Shown here piece by piece: positions 9,204 to 16,778 of a DNA stretch of 64,000 nt. A program made the translations under genes and the position numbers. Numbering within the stretch: position 1 is the stretch's first letter; each line of letters begins with the position of its first letter. The notes under the pieces were generated by a model. It saw only the letters and a list, made by a program, of their open reading frames with translations, was not told the DNA's origin and did not search any database. The stretch spans positions 310,001 through 374,000 of the forward strand of contig JBMYND010000001.1 of assembly GCA_049597955.1 (NCBI GenBank), written 5' to 3'. The stretch comes from JAYPAN01 sp049597955 (GTDB lineage Bacteria; Pseudomonadota; Alphaproteobacteria; RS24).

Positions 9204-9686
9204 ATGAAGGGCAGCGAAGAGGTCATTAAACACCTCAATATTATTCTGAAAAATGAATTGACCGCCATTAACCAATATTTCCTGCATGCGCGCATGCTGC
9301 GCGATTGGGGTTTTGAGGCGCTTGGTCATAAAGTCTATGAAGAAAGCCTCGGCGAAATGAAACATGCCGACTATCTGATAAACCGGATTTTAATGCTGGA
9401 AGGTCTGCCCAATTTGCAGGATCTCGGCCTGTTGAAAATCGGTCAAAATGTGCCGGAAATGTTTGAGGCTGATTTATCGGTTGAAATGCTTAACCAGTCT
9501 TGCCTGAAGGAAGCTGTCCAGCTTTGCGAAACTGAGCGCGATTTTGTCTCGCGCGAGATTTTGGTGAAAATCCTCGACGACACTGAAGAGCATATTGATT
9601 GGATTGAAACCCAGCAGGGCTTGATTGAAAAAACCGGCCTGCAAAATTATTTGCAAGAGCAAATGAACCACAGCAGCGACAGTTAA
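9204..9686 (+). CDS. bfr: Bacterioferritin
   Basis: Heme-containing ferritin of 160 residues forming 24-mer iron-storage shells. Aligned without gaps to E. coli Bfr as I recall its sequence, the ferroxidase ligands Glu18, Glu51, His54, Glu94 and His130 and the heme ligand Met52 are all present. Position 127, a bridging Glu in E. coli, is Thr here, with Glu at 128 and 129. A GAGG ribosome site precedes the ATG. The adjacent convergent gene bfd encodes the ferredoxin that reduces Bfr to release iron, so both halves of iron storage and release are here. Confidence 0.96.
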   Translation: MKGSEEVIKHLNIILKNELTAINQYFLHARMLRDWGFEALGHKVYEESLGEMKHADYLINRILMLEGLPNLQDLGLLKIGQNVPEMFEADLSVEMLNQSCLKEAVQLCETERDFVSREILVKILDDTEEHIDWIETQQGLIEKTGLQNYLQEQMNHSSDS

Positions 9687-9695
9687 CGCCCGTCC

Positions 9696-9878
9696 CTATT
9701 CAGCAGCGATAAGCCTTGTTTCACTCTCGGCCAATATATCGCGCATACGTTCCAGGCAACGCCCACATTGCGGGCTTTTACCGCAATGCGGGTGAATATG
9801 CTCAGGCGTCAGACAACCCTCTTTAATGGCTTGCGCCACCTGGCTTTCGGTTATCGCTGTGCAATTACACACATACAT
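9696..9878 (-). CDS. bfd: Bacterioferritin-associated [2Fe-2S] ferredoxin
   Basis: A 60-residue BFD-like ferredoxin. The cluster ligands Cys4, Cys6, Cys38 and Cys41 fall exactly where E. coli Bfd has them (VCNC near the start, then QCGRC), followed by the typical MRDIL helix. It donates electrons to bacterioferritin heme to mobilise stored iron. It is convergent with bfr, with 9 bases between the two stop codons, so the genes are regulated from separate promoters. The 120 bases upstream are AT-rich but show no operator I can name. Confidence 0.95.
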   Translation of the reverse strand: MYVCNCTAITESQVAQAIKEGCLTPEHIHPHCGKSPQCGRCLERMRDILAESETRLIAAE

Positions 9879-9997
9879 TGCCTGTCTTCCCTTGCTTTAA
9901 GCGGTCGCCTTTATTTGCGATTGATTATTAATTACAGCATACGGCAAAAAAAGGCAAGCACGCTTCCATGCATAATATCTTTCGAGGCAATAAAAGG

Positions 9998-10303
9998 TTA
10001 ATGCGACCAGGGGCCATAGCGGTCATGCCGGAAATTATCGGCATAGGCTTTGGCAGCACGGCGTTTTTGCAAAGGCTTTTCAACCCGCACGGCCAAACCC
10101 TGCGCCGCCGCATAGGCTTCGGCCTCGCCGAGCGAGTCAAATGTCAGTTTCACTTGCGTTTGTGTTTCATCAATACTGTGCCAACCTGTGAGCGGGTCTT
10201 TGCGACGCGGCGTTTCGGCTGAAAACTCCAATATCCATTTACGGGTTTTCGCTTGCCCTGAAGACATGGCAGTTTTACTTGGCTGATAGATGCGCGCGCT
10301 CAT
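9998..10303 (-). CDS. NDUFS4-like accessory subunit of respiratory complex I
   Basis: About 101 residues of the ETC complex I subunit family (mitochondrial NDUFS4, 18 kDa). The family signature runs from MSARIYQPSKTAMSSGQAK through WILEF to the C-terminal KAYADNF and PW motifs. The start at MSARIY is where family members begin; the frame is open upstream to 10342 but without a good ribosome site. In alphaproteobacteria this supernumerary subunit is encoded away from the nuo operon, as here. It supports assembly of the NADH-oxidising arm. Confidence 0.88.
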   Translation of the reverse strand: MSARIYQPSKTAMSSGQAKTRKWILEFSAETPRRKDPLTGWHSIDETQTQVKLTFDSLGEAEAYAAAQGLAVRVEKPLQKRRAAKAYADNFRHDRYGPWSH

Positions 10304-10494
10304 TGTGTCACCGAAATATTGAAACCTTGGCATAATTTGCAACTCTGGTTTATCACCGCTTTGCGACGTTTTTCAAGTGCCTGTCCATTGTTTTCATGGC
10401 AAATAAACCGGTGAAACGCTTGTGCGAACATGTTACCTGTTCAAAGCCTGCCGCAAGCGGACAGGCGGGCGGTGATGCAAATTGAGTGAGGCCG

Positions 10495-11367
10495 ATGCGG
10501 CATATTGTTGAAACCATTATTGCGCGTGCCATTTTGGCCATATACCGCGTGCTTGGTATTCGGCGTGGCACGGATTTTGGCGAACTGACCGGCACTTGGC
10601 TCGGCCGCTTTGTCCAAGAGCGCCATGTTGTGCTTGACAATCTGGCGCTGACCATGCCGCATTTAAGCGAAGATGAACGCAAGGCGCTGGCTGAACAAGC
10701 ATGGCGTCAGGCCGGGCGTTTTATCGGCGAATTTGCGCAAATGGACAGAATAATCGCCGAGCCGGAGCGCCTTCATCTGCAAGGCGAACAGCATGTCGAA
10801 GCGGCCAAGGCGACCGGTAAAACCATTATTTTCGTGTCCTGCCATTATGGCAATTGGGAAATGCTGATGGTCGGGATTGCCCGTCTGGCCGGGCGCGCTG
10901 CCTCGCTTTATCGCACCGCCAGCAATCCTTATATGGAAAAATGGATTGTCAAAATGCGCGGGCCGCATATGCCAATTCAAATCCCGAAAGGGCGCCAAGG
11001 GGCCAAAAAAATGCTGTCGCTTATCAAGCAAGGCACAACGCCGCTTTGCCTGCTGATTGACCAGCGCATGACCGAGGGCGATAAAGTGCGCTTTCTGGGA
11101 CAAGAAACAACAGCACCATCAGCAGCGGTTCGGTTGGCACGCCAATATGAGCTGCCGATAATTCTGACCCATATTAAACGGCGACCAAATCAAAAAGACG
11201 GTGCCTATTTCACACAGATATTTGACGAAGCTTTGTATATTCCCAAAACCGACAATGCCAATGGCGATATTGAAGCGGGCATGCAGGCCATATTCAATCA
11301 ATTTGACAAATGGATATATGACGACCCTGCCCCTTGGTTTTGGATGCATGATCGTTTTGAAAAATAG
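10495..11367 (+). CDS. Lysophospholipid / lipid A acyltransferase (LpxL/HtrB family)
   Basis: Inner-membrane acyltransferase of 290 residues that would add a secondary acyl chain to lipid A or a lysolipid. The HxxxxE catalytic motif is HYGNWE, and the later LLIDQRMTEG and APSAAVRLA stretches match the LpxL family. I prefer the ATG at 10495, which has GAGTGAGG five bases upstream, over an in-frame GTG at 10486. It is monocistronic, with the small lipoprotein gene following on the same strand. Confidence 0.87.
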   Translation: MRHIVETIIARAILAIYRVLGIRRGTDFGELTGTWLGRFVQERHVVLDNLALTMPHLSEDERKALAEQAWRQAGRFIGEFAQMDRIIAEPERLHLQGEQHVEAAKATGKTIIFVSCHYGNWEMLMVGIARLAGRAASLYRTASNPYMEKWIVKMRGPHMPIQIPKGRQGAKKMLSLIKQGTTPLCLLIDQRMTEGDKVRFLGQETTAPSAAVRLARQYELPIILTHIKRRPNQKDGAYFTQIFDEALYIPKTDNANGDIEAGMQAIFNQFDKWIYDDPAPWFWMHDRFEK

Positions 11368-11449
11368 ATATTTGTGACAGAAAAATCACTTTTAATCTTG
11401 GCGAAGCGTGCTAGACAGAAATCCGCAAACTCTTATCATTGAGGCTATT

Positions 11450-11542
11450 ATGAAAAAATTGGTTGTTCCTGTTTTGCTGTCGCTGGCATTGGCTGGTTGC
11501 GGCATTCCATTTATTGACATTCCCTTCGTTCCCGGCATTTAA
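11450..11542 (+). CDS. Very small lipoprotein (30 residues)
   Basis: ATG at 11450 to TAA at 11542. The first 16 residues form a lipoprotein signal peptide (MKKL, hydrophobic core) ending in the lipobox LALAGC with Cys17. The mature peptide would be only 14 residues (CGIPF to PFVPGI). A GAGG site precedes the start and a strong intrinsic terminator begins 23 bases after the stop, so this is a compact single-gene transcript or the tail of the acyltransferase operon. Function unknown; comparable in size to entericidin-type peptides, but with no sequence likeness I recognise. Confidence 0.7.
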   Translation: MKKLVVPVLLSLALAGCGIPFIDIPFVPGI

Positions 11543-11565
11543 GCCGAGCCCCAAAGGGAAATCTC

Positions 11566-11596
11566 AAACGCCCGGCTCTGCCCGGGCGTTTTATTT
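11566..11596 (+). terminator. Intrinsic terminator after the small lipoprotein gene
   Basis: A 10-bp perfect stem (AAACGCCCGG at 11566-11575 with CCGGGCGTTT at 11582-11591) and 6-base loop are followed by TTATTT. It also overlaps the stop codon of the leftward gene ending at 11591 and may serve both strands. Confidence 0.85.
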
Positions 11597-11845
11597 GTCA
11601 GAAGGTTTATTTTTCTTCTGCCTGTCAGGCCGGTGGCTGTGAAATCCGGTTTCCATGCGCCGATATTGATGGCGCTGCCGGTGATGACGCGACCCCCGCC
11701 AAATCCGCATGAACCAGCGCCCAAAGCGCGCGCCAAACTTCATCCGCAAATTCAAAACCGGTGGGATGATGAAAAGAAAAATCAGCAGCACACCCCAGCC
11801 ATCAAACAGAAAATCAAACAGGCGGCTCGCTATATCACCCGACAT
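11591..11845 (-). CDS. Small single-span membrane protein, unknown function
   Basis: An 84-residue protein with one hydrophobic span (about residues 14-33, ending IIPPVLNL) and a strongly basic Arg/His/Lys-rich cytoplasmic tail over the last 40 residues. The ATG at 11845 has GAGGGG 5 bases upstream; the frame continues to a TTG at 11857, which is less likely. It follows a second small single-span protein gene by 30 bases. Not recognised as any family. Reality is supported by the ribosome site, the membrane pattern and the terminator at the stop. Confidence 0.6.
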   Translation of the reverse strand: MSGDIASRLFDFLFDGWGVLLIFLFIIPPVLNLRMKFGARFGRWFMRIWRGSRHHRQRHQYRRMETGFHSHRPDRQKKNKPSDK

Positions 11846-11875
11846 GATACCCCTCAAACACGCAAAGCGCGCGCA

Positions 11876-12037
11876 TTAACTGTCCGGAGCCACCTCAAGG
11901 CGTTGCTGCATTTCCTGTAATTTACCCTGTTTGCCGGAAATGGCAGGCAGGATGACAAACAGGCCTACCCAAACAAAGGCCAGAAAGACAACACCCAGAA
12001 AAACATGACGGGCCGTAGATTGCGGCTTTTCATCCAT
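11876..12037 (-). CDS. Small single-span membrane protein (53 residues), unknown function
   Basis: A 53-residue protein with a strong AGGAG ribosome site (AGGAGCAAAGC before the ATG). After a polar start (MDEKPQSTAR) come about 22 hydrophobic residues, then a short polar tail with helical character (KLQEMQQRLE). This is a simple N-in, C-out tail design. The gene lies in a leftward run after the GNA1162-type lipoprotein gene, with 77 bases between. No family recognised. Confidence 0.65.
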   Translation of the reverse strand: MDEKPQSTARHVFLGVVFLAFVWVGLFVILPAISGKQGKLQEMQQRLEVAPDS

Positions 12038-12114
12038 GCTTTGCTCCTAATAATTATCGACAAATTAGGCCATAAAAGCCGGATAGGCCAATAAAATCAC
12101 AGCCTGTGCATGAT

Positions 12115-12771
12115 TTATTCGCGCGGCAATAATGGCCCGACCGGCAATCCATTTATCGGGTCGTGAAGTGCCGTCATCGCCGCGCTTGATGAGGCGCCGA
12201 AAAACTTATCATCCATTGCCGAGGCAATCACTTGCACAATCACCGCCCCGATAATCTGCCCCAAGGCGCTGCTGTCACCTTGTTGTTGCCGGTTTTGGCG
12301 CTCATCATAGACCAGATTTTTCTGCCATAGCGTATTGCCGGTGGCGGCATCGACCAATTCAAGATGGGCATCAATATAAGCATAGGAGTCAATCAGCGCG
12401 AATTTCTGCCCGAAATAGTCAATATCCGTGTAGAGAATGGCATCGGGTGCAAATTGCGCATTTAATTTATCCAGCGGAATCTGGTTCATCTCCTGCGGCA
12501 GGGTCACCCCATTGGCCTTGATATAGCTGTCCACCACAGCGACCGGATAGACATAATAGCCGCGCTCACCCAATGGTTTGGAAATCGTGGAGAGAAAAGT
12601 ATAAGTGCCTTTAATTTCCGGCGAATTATTTTGCGGCGGCAAGACCAATATGCGCAGCGGATTGACCTGCTCCAGAGCTTCAAACCGTTGCGGCTCGACA
12701 CAGGCGACAAGCCCGAAAGCCAAAACAGCCAGCGCGGCGGCCGATTGGCTCAATTTGTTTAACCTTCCCAT
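12115..12771 (-). CDS. GNA1162-family (DUF799) lipoprotein
   Basis: A 218-residue lipoprotein. The signal peptide ends in the lipobox LVAC with Cys24, and the mature part begins with the family pattern ILVLPPQNNSPEIKGTY. The family, typified by Neisseria GNA1162, has a TolB-N-terminal-like fold and is usually encoded with CsgG-like and DUF4810 lipoproteins, exactly as here. It starts 13 bases inside the end of the DUF4810 gene, so the three are translationally coupled. It probably acts at the outer membrane in an assembly or transport complex of unknown purpose. Confidence 0.88.
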   Translation of the reverse strand: MGRLNKLSQSAAALAVLAFGLVACVEPQRFEALEQVNPLRILVLPPQNNSPEIKGTYTFLSTISKPLGERGYYVYPVAVVDSYIKANGVTLPQEMNQIPLDKLNAQFAPDAILYTDIDYFGQKFALIDSYAYIDAHLELVDAATGNTLWQKNLVYDERQNRQQQGDSSALGQIIGAVIVQVIASAMDDKFFGASSSAAMTALHDPINGLPVGPLLPRE

Positions 12772-13145
12772 GCCAGCACCTTTGCAAAGACTTTTGCGCT
12801 GAATTGTTCCGACATGGGATAGAGTTCCCGCTCAATCTCGACAAAGCGTTTGGCCGAGGCCATATCGCCCATATCGGCGTAAAGCATGGCCAGATGCAGA
12901 TTAATGCCCGGGCCAATTTTCTTGCCCGCGCTTTGTGCCTTGTCAATATCATTGAGCAAAAGCTCTATCTGCTCTTGATGGCTGATGCCCTCTTCCGATT
13001 CATAAAAGCGGTAGAGAACCGGCTCATAATCGCCCCAGTGAAAATGCGCCGGCGTCTCACAAGCAGCAACAAGCGCCGCCATGCTGACCGCCATCGGCAA
13101 GCGCCATAAATTCTGCTTATAAAACAAGATTGCGCACCAAATCAT
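12759..13145 (-). CDS. DUF4810 domain lipoprotein
   Basis: About 128 residues. A signal peptide ends in LVAAC, followed by the family hallmark FHWGDYEPVLYRFY and helical repeats (HLAMLYADMGDMASAKRFVEIE). The frame starts inside the end of the CsgG-like gene (overlap about 29 bases). The ATG at 13145 is my choice; an internal ATG near MAVSMAAL would give a shorter signal peptide. It is the middle member of the CsgG-DUF4810-GNA1162 set. The tetratricopeptide-like helices suggest an adaptor between the other two lipoproteins. Confidence 0.85.
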   Translation of the reverse strand: MIWCAILFYKQNLWRLPMAVSMAALVAACETPAHFHWGDYEPVLYRFYESEEGISHQEQIELLLNDIDKAQSAGKKIGPGINLHLAMLYADMGDMASAKRFVEIERELYPMSEQFSAKVFAKVLAWEG

Positions 13146-13770
13146 CAACCGCTTCGCGAATGGCCAGATTCAGCACTTTACCATTCAAAGTGGAATCATA
13201 TCCGGCCGTTCCGCCAAAGCCCAGCACTTCCCGATTTGATAACGCAACTTCACCCGCGCCTTGCGCGGTATAAACAATTTCGGAGGTTGTGGTATTGACC
13301 AGCAGCAAATTAACCTTGGCATAGGCGACTTGCGCCTTGCCCTTGCCCAAAATGCCGAACAATTGCTGGTCGCCGACATTTTTTTTACCAAACTCAACAA
13401 CATCGCCGGTCACAATATAGCTGGCACCGGCCAATCGCTGATTGGTGCCTGCCAAATCCGCCTCGCGCGCCAGCGAATTGATATTGCGCCTGTCCAGCAC
13501 GCTGAAGCGGCGACTTTCCTGCAAATGGGTTTTCACAATTGTGCGTGCTTGCGTGCCAAGCATATCGCCGCCATTGGAAAAAACACCGCGCATGTAATTG
13601 GTGCGGTTCTCAAACGCGCCAAGCGCGACTTTGACTTTCGGCCCATTATAAACCTGTTTCGAGGCCACCGTTTTTTGCGGCGTTAAAGCGGTTTGGCTTT
13701 CCACTGCGCAAGCAGCCAAGCCAAGCGCAAACACCAAAATCAATGGCCAATGGCTAAGTTTTTTGAACAT
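13117..13770 (-). CDS. CsgG/HfaB-like outer-membrane lipoprotein
   Basis: A 217-residue lipoprotein starting at the ATG with AAGGAAG upstream; the open frame extends to 13839 but the signal peptide (MFKKLSHW to LAAC) fixes the start. The CsgG-type core is clear: VKVALGAFENRT, then TIVKTHLQESRRFSVLDRRNI, then ASYIVTGDVVEFG. CsgG proteins form nonameric outer-membrane channels for curli; this short version with DUF4810 and GNA1162 partners lacks any curlin gene nearby. It is first in a three-gene, overlapping leftward operon. Confidence 0.88.
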   Translation of the reverse strand: MFKKLSHWPLILVFALGLAACAVESQTALTPQKTVASKQVYNGPKVKVALGAFENRTNYMRGVFSNGGDMLGTQARTIVKTHLQESRRFSVLDRRNINSLAREADLAGTNQRLAGASYIVTGDVVEFGKKNVGDQQLFGILGKGKAQVAYAKVNLLLVNTTTSEIVYTAQGAGEVALSNREVLGFGGTAGYDSTLNGKVLNLAIREAVDDLVRNLVL

Positions 13771-13858
13771 GGTCACTTCCTTTTTGTTACCTGTTCTATA
13801 ATTTAGCGACCCGCCGCTGTGTCGGTCAAGCCCAAACATGGCTTACCGCCACAGCGTA

Positions 13859-14383
13859 TCAGCGCGATAGAGCCTTGGTTTTGACTGGAAACATAAATTT
13901 ACCCCCATCGCCGCAATCATCATATATCCGCTCAAAGCTGATTTCCCTTTTCGCCGCCAAAAGCCGCCGCGCCAAATCCAGCCCTGCCCCTTTATTTTCA
14001 AAACTTTCATAAGTCAGCACTTCACCGAAATAGGCCGACAAAAAACCTTTGCGAAACACATGCACCTCATCCGGCGCGCCGGGTTCCGTGACAAGTTTCC
14101 CGTCAATATGGATGCGAATTTCCCGCTCAATGCCGCAAATATAATTATCGCCATAATTGAACACAATATTGCGGTAATGGCTGCCAGTGCCGCCATCCAG
14201 TGCCGGCAAGGCGCGGCGCGGCTCAATAAGGATATAGGGGCGGCCAGATGTTTCCGCATCACCGGCCACCATATTGCCCTCAATTTTCATGGCTTGCCCG
14301 CCTTCATGCGCGACTTGCCGCCATGCCACCGCCGGGCTCGACAGCACGGTCAGCGCGCCGATAACCCTTGCTATTTTTAACAT
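13859..14383 (-). CDS. Secreted protein of unknown function
   Basis: A 174-residue protein with a signal peptide (MLKIARVIGALTVLSSPAVA). The mature part is polar and beta-rich, with two well-spaced cysteines (in YICGIE and DDCGDG) that could form a disulphide. I do not recognise the family. The chosen ATG at 14383 gives the clean signal peptide; a TTG at 14404 would add seven polar residues. It lies 24 bases after the CoA-binding protein gene on the same strand and 88 before the CsgG-like gene. Confidence 0.65.
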   Translation of the reverse strand: MLKIARVIGALTVLSSPAVAWRQVAHEGGQAMKIEGNMVAGDAETSGRPYILIEPRRALPALDGGTGSHYRNIVFNYGDNYICGIEREIRIHIDGKLVTEPGAPDEVHVFRKGFLSAYFGEVLTYESFENKGAGLDLARRLLAAKREISFERIYDDCGDGGKFMFPVKTKALSR

Positions 14384-14407
14384 ATTATGCCGCCAATGTA
14401 TCAAGGC

Positions 14408-14839
14408 TTACAAATCATAGCCAAGCGCGCGCAGGCGTGGAATTTCGATTTTCGGACAGCGGTCAACGACCAGCGGCACGTTATGGGCAATCGCTTCCTG
14501 CTCGGCGGCTTCATCGCGCACACCTTTTTGTGTCCAAAGACATTTAATATCGCAACCTTTCACAGCCGCGACAATCTCCGAAAGAAAACGACCCTGCCGA
14601 AACACATCAACCATATCTATCGGCGCGTCAATATCATCCAACGACGCCACACAGGGGCGTCCGAGAATGCTCTGCCCGGCCAAACCAGGATTAACCGGTA
14701 TCGCCGAAAATCCCTCATCGCATAAAAAGCTGAAAACTTTATGGCTCGGCCTTTCCGGCTTGTTGCTGACGCCAATCACAGCAATGGTTTTTATATTCGG
14801 CCAGAGCGCAGCAATCTCTGCATCTTCTTGCAGGCGCAT
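14408..14839 (-). CDS. CoA-binding domain protein (YccU-like)
   Basis: A 143-residue single Rossmann-type CoA-binding domain. IAVIGVSNKPERPSHKV is the nucleotide-binding turn, and DMVDVFR and KCLWTQKGV match the family. It has the YccU architecture and no ligase or acetyltransferase domains. The ATG at 14839 sits one base after the stop of the crotonase gene, so the two are almost certainly co-translated. The physiological role is not established; CoA binding and the acyl-CoA neighbour suggest a link to acyl-CoA metabolism. Confidence 0.85.
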   Translation of the reverse strand: MRLQEDAEIAALWPNIKTIAVIGVSNKPERPSHKVFSFLCDEGFSAIPVNPGLAGQSILGRPCVASLDDIDAPIDMVDVFRQGRFLSEIVAAVKGCDIKCLWTQKGVRDEAAEQEAIAHNVPLVVDRCPKIEIPRLRALGYDL

Positions 14840-14840
14840 C

Positions 14841-15644
14841 TCAATCCTCGCGCCAATTCGGCTCTCGTTTTTCAAAAAAGGCGCGCCGCCCCTCATCAGA
14901 ATCACCGCCCGACAATACCGCCTCGCGCATCACCTGATTGGCATGGGTGAACGCATCAGCCAATGGCATTTCAATTTGTTGGTAAAATGCCGCCTTGCCG
15001 TCACGAATGGCCTGCGCCGAGCGCGCCGCGATTTTTTCAGCAAGCTGCCGCGTCTCATCGACCAGCCGATTGCCCCCAACATGACGGTTAATAAGACCAA
15101 ATTGCACCGCCTCATCAGCCGAGAACATATCCCCGGTCAGCGCCATTTCCATGGCATGTTTGCGCGACAGATTGCGCCCGATACCGACCAATGGCGTGGT
15201 GCAGAACACACCCATATTGACGCCGGGCGTGCAAAAGCGTGCTTCACTGTCGGCAATCGCCATATCGCAGGCCGAAACAAGCTGGCAGCCTGCCGCCGTC
15301 GCCGTTCCCTGCACACAGGCAATAACCGGCTTGGGCGCATTGACAATGCCCATCATCATTTGTGCGCAATTATCGAGCAAATCGGCAATGCGGGCGCTGC
15401 GCGTGGCTTCCGCCTCGCCTTCTGCCGCGTTAAATTCCGTCAAATCATGACCGGCACTGAATACCGGCCCCTCCGCCGTCAGCACAATCACCCGTGTTTT
15501 CGCGTCTTCATAGGCATGGTGCAGCACGTTGGATAGGGTCGCAATCATTTGCGACGATAGCGGATTGCGCTTTTCCGGCTGATTCAAAGTCAACCACAGC
15601 ACACCCTTATCCTGCCGCGTTTTTACAAGTTCCGATTGCATCAT
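14841..15644 (-). CDS. Enoyl-CoA hydratase-like protein (ECHDC3 type)
   Basis: A 267-residue crotonase-fold protein. The CoA and oxyanion motifs are visible (FSAGHDLTEF and TATAAGCQLVSACD). The two glutamates used by true hydratases are Gln and Gly here (AGCQL; FCTPGVNMG), as in the ECHDC3-like subgroup, so hydratase activity is doubtful. A GGGGAGACAGG site precedes the ATG. It leads a leftward two-gene unit with the CoA-binding protein. Confidence 0.87.
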   Translation of the reverse strand: MMQSELVKTRQDKGVLWLTLNQPEKRNPLSSQMIATLSNVLHHAYEDAKTRVIVLTAEGPVFSAGHDLTEFNAAEGEAEATRSARIADLLDNCAQMMMGIVNAPKPVIACVQGTATAAGCQLVSACDMAIADSEARFCTPGVNMGVFCTTPLVGIGRNLSRKHAMEMALTGDMFSADEAVQFGLINRHVGGNRLVDETRQLAEKIAARSAQAIRDGKAAFYQQIEMPLADAFTHANQVMREAVLSGGDSDEGRRAFFEKREPNWRED

Positions 15645-15732
15645 CCTGTCTCCCCTGCAGATGATTTATCCTAAAGTCACTTTTGCCCCTTATTCAAGGG
15701 CAAATGAAAAGCCGATTGGCACAATAGGCGAT

Positions 15733-16272
15733 TTAGCGGCGGCGGCGCATTTTATCCTTTATTTCCTGCGGCTCCTCGCTCAGCGAATCCCAGCACAGAC
15801 CGGCCGGGGTCACATATTCCATCGCCAAGGGCGGCTCGACCGTGAATTTATAATTGCCGGTTTCATTAATCCGCAAAGTGCCAATGCGCGCTGGCTGGTT
15901 TTCCAAAGCCAGATTGAGTTGATAAATACCGGCCGGGCTTTGTTGACCGATTGCCAATCTCTCGGAAGAAAACCGGCCCTTCATCTTAATCCATGCATTG
16001 TCAAATTCGCGAATTTCAAAACTCGGATGCGGTATTCCCAAATAGCTGATAAGGAAACGCCCATCCTGGCGCGATAAAATCACAAAATCATAGAGCGATT
16101 GACCACTATTCCAGTCAAACTCACCATCCGAGCAAAACACAACTTTTTCAGCCCGAAATGGGTTAATATCGGGCTTTTTCGCCGCCGCCGGTGACAGATT
16201 CCAAAATACAGCCGCAACAAGCAGGCAGACCAAACCCTGCCCGCGCTTTGCGATAATTGGATTTGCCAACAT
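15733..16272 (-). CDS. Secreted protein of unknown function
   Basis: A 179-residue protein with a signal peptide (cleavage probably after SPAAA near residue 31). The mature protein has two cysteines (VVFCSDGEFD and AGLCWDSL), a predicted all-beta middle and a basic C-terminus ending in four arginines. Not recognised. It starts 9 bases after the stop of the MAPEG gene and is likely co-transcribed with it. Confidence 0.65.
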   Translation of the reverse strand: MLANPIIAKRGQGLVCLLVAAVFWNLSPAAAKKPDINPFRAEKVVFCSDGEFDWNSGQSLYDFVILSRQDGRFLISYLGIPHPSFEIREFDNAWIKMKGRFSSERLAIGQQSPAGIYQLNLALENQPARIGTLRINETGNYKFTVEPPLAMEYVTPAGLCWDSLSEEPQEIKDKMRRRR

Positions 16273-16281
16273 GTGACAGCC

Positions 16282-16713
16282 CTATCCGGCAAGCGCCATG
16301 CTGATTAAGTGGCGCCCGACATCAACCAAAAGATAGGCCGAGGCAAACAGGCCGATAATGAAAAAATAGCTGCGCGGGCTGGGGTTTTTCTCCGTCGCAA
16401 TGCGGTAATATAAAACCATGTGAACAATCCGCACCAGCGCATAAATCCATACAATCACCGCCAAACGCGACGCATCATAACCGGCCAAAATCGCCAGCAC
16501 GCTGGTGCCAAAAAGCGGCAGGATATTTTCCAGCGAATTGCGAAAAGTGCGGTCGGAGCGAAAGACAAAACTTTCATGCCCCAAAGCCGGGTCAACAACC
16601 CCCGGCACCACTTTTTTCTGCCGCCTGTGAGCCGCTACAGCCACCAAAAACTGCACAAAAATTGTCATAACGACAACCCACAGCCCAACCAAACTGCTTG
16701 CATAAGCACTCAT
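16282..16713 (-). CDS. MAPEG family membrane protein
   Basis: A 143-residue integral membrane protein with four spans. The MAPEG signature is the FRNSLENILPLFG stretch (Arg, Asn, Glu and Pro conserved) between spans one and two, with R.VHMVLYY in span three. The family covers glutathione-dependent eicosanoid and detoxification enzymes, but bacterial substrates are mostly unknown. The ATG at 16713 has AGAGGTGA six bases upstream; a GTG at 16722 is less likely. Confidence 0.85.
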   Translation of the reverse strand: MSAYASSLVGLWVVVMTIFVQFLVAVAAHRRQKKVVPGVVDPALGHESFVFRSDRTFRNSLENILPLFGTSVLAILAGYDASRLAVIVWIYALVRIVHMVLYYRIATEKNPSPRSYFFIIGLFASAYLLVDVGRHLISMALAG

Positions 16714-16778
16714 CTTTATCACCTCTGTCTATTTGTTAACCGCCGCCCGCGCGCCGGGCTCATTGCATTTGGCTTGGC

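Noticed and set aside
14667..15536. 289-residue open frame on the plus strand
   Set aside because: It lies antisense to the crotonase and CoA-binding genes, has low-complexity Arg/His-rich composition and no family motif.
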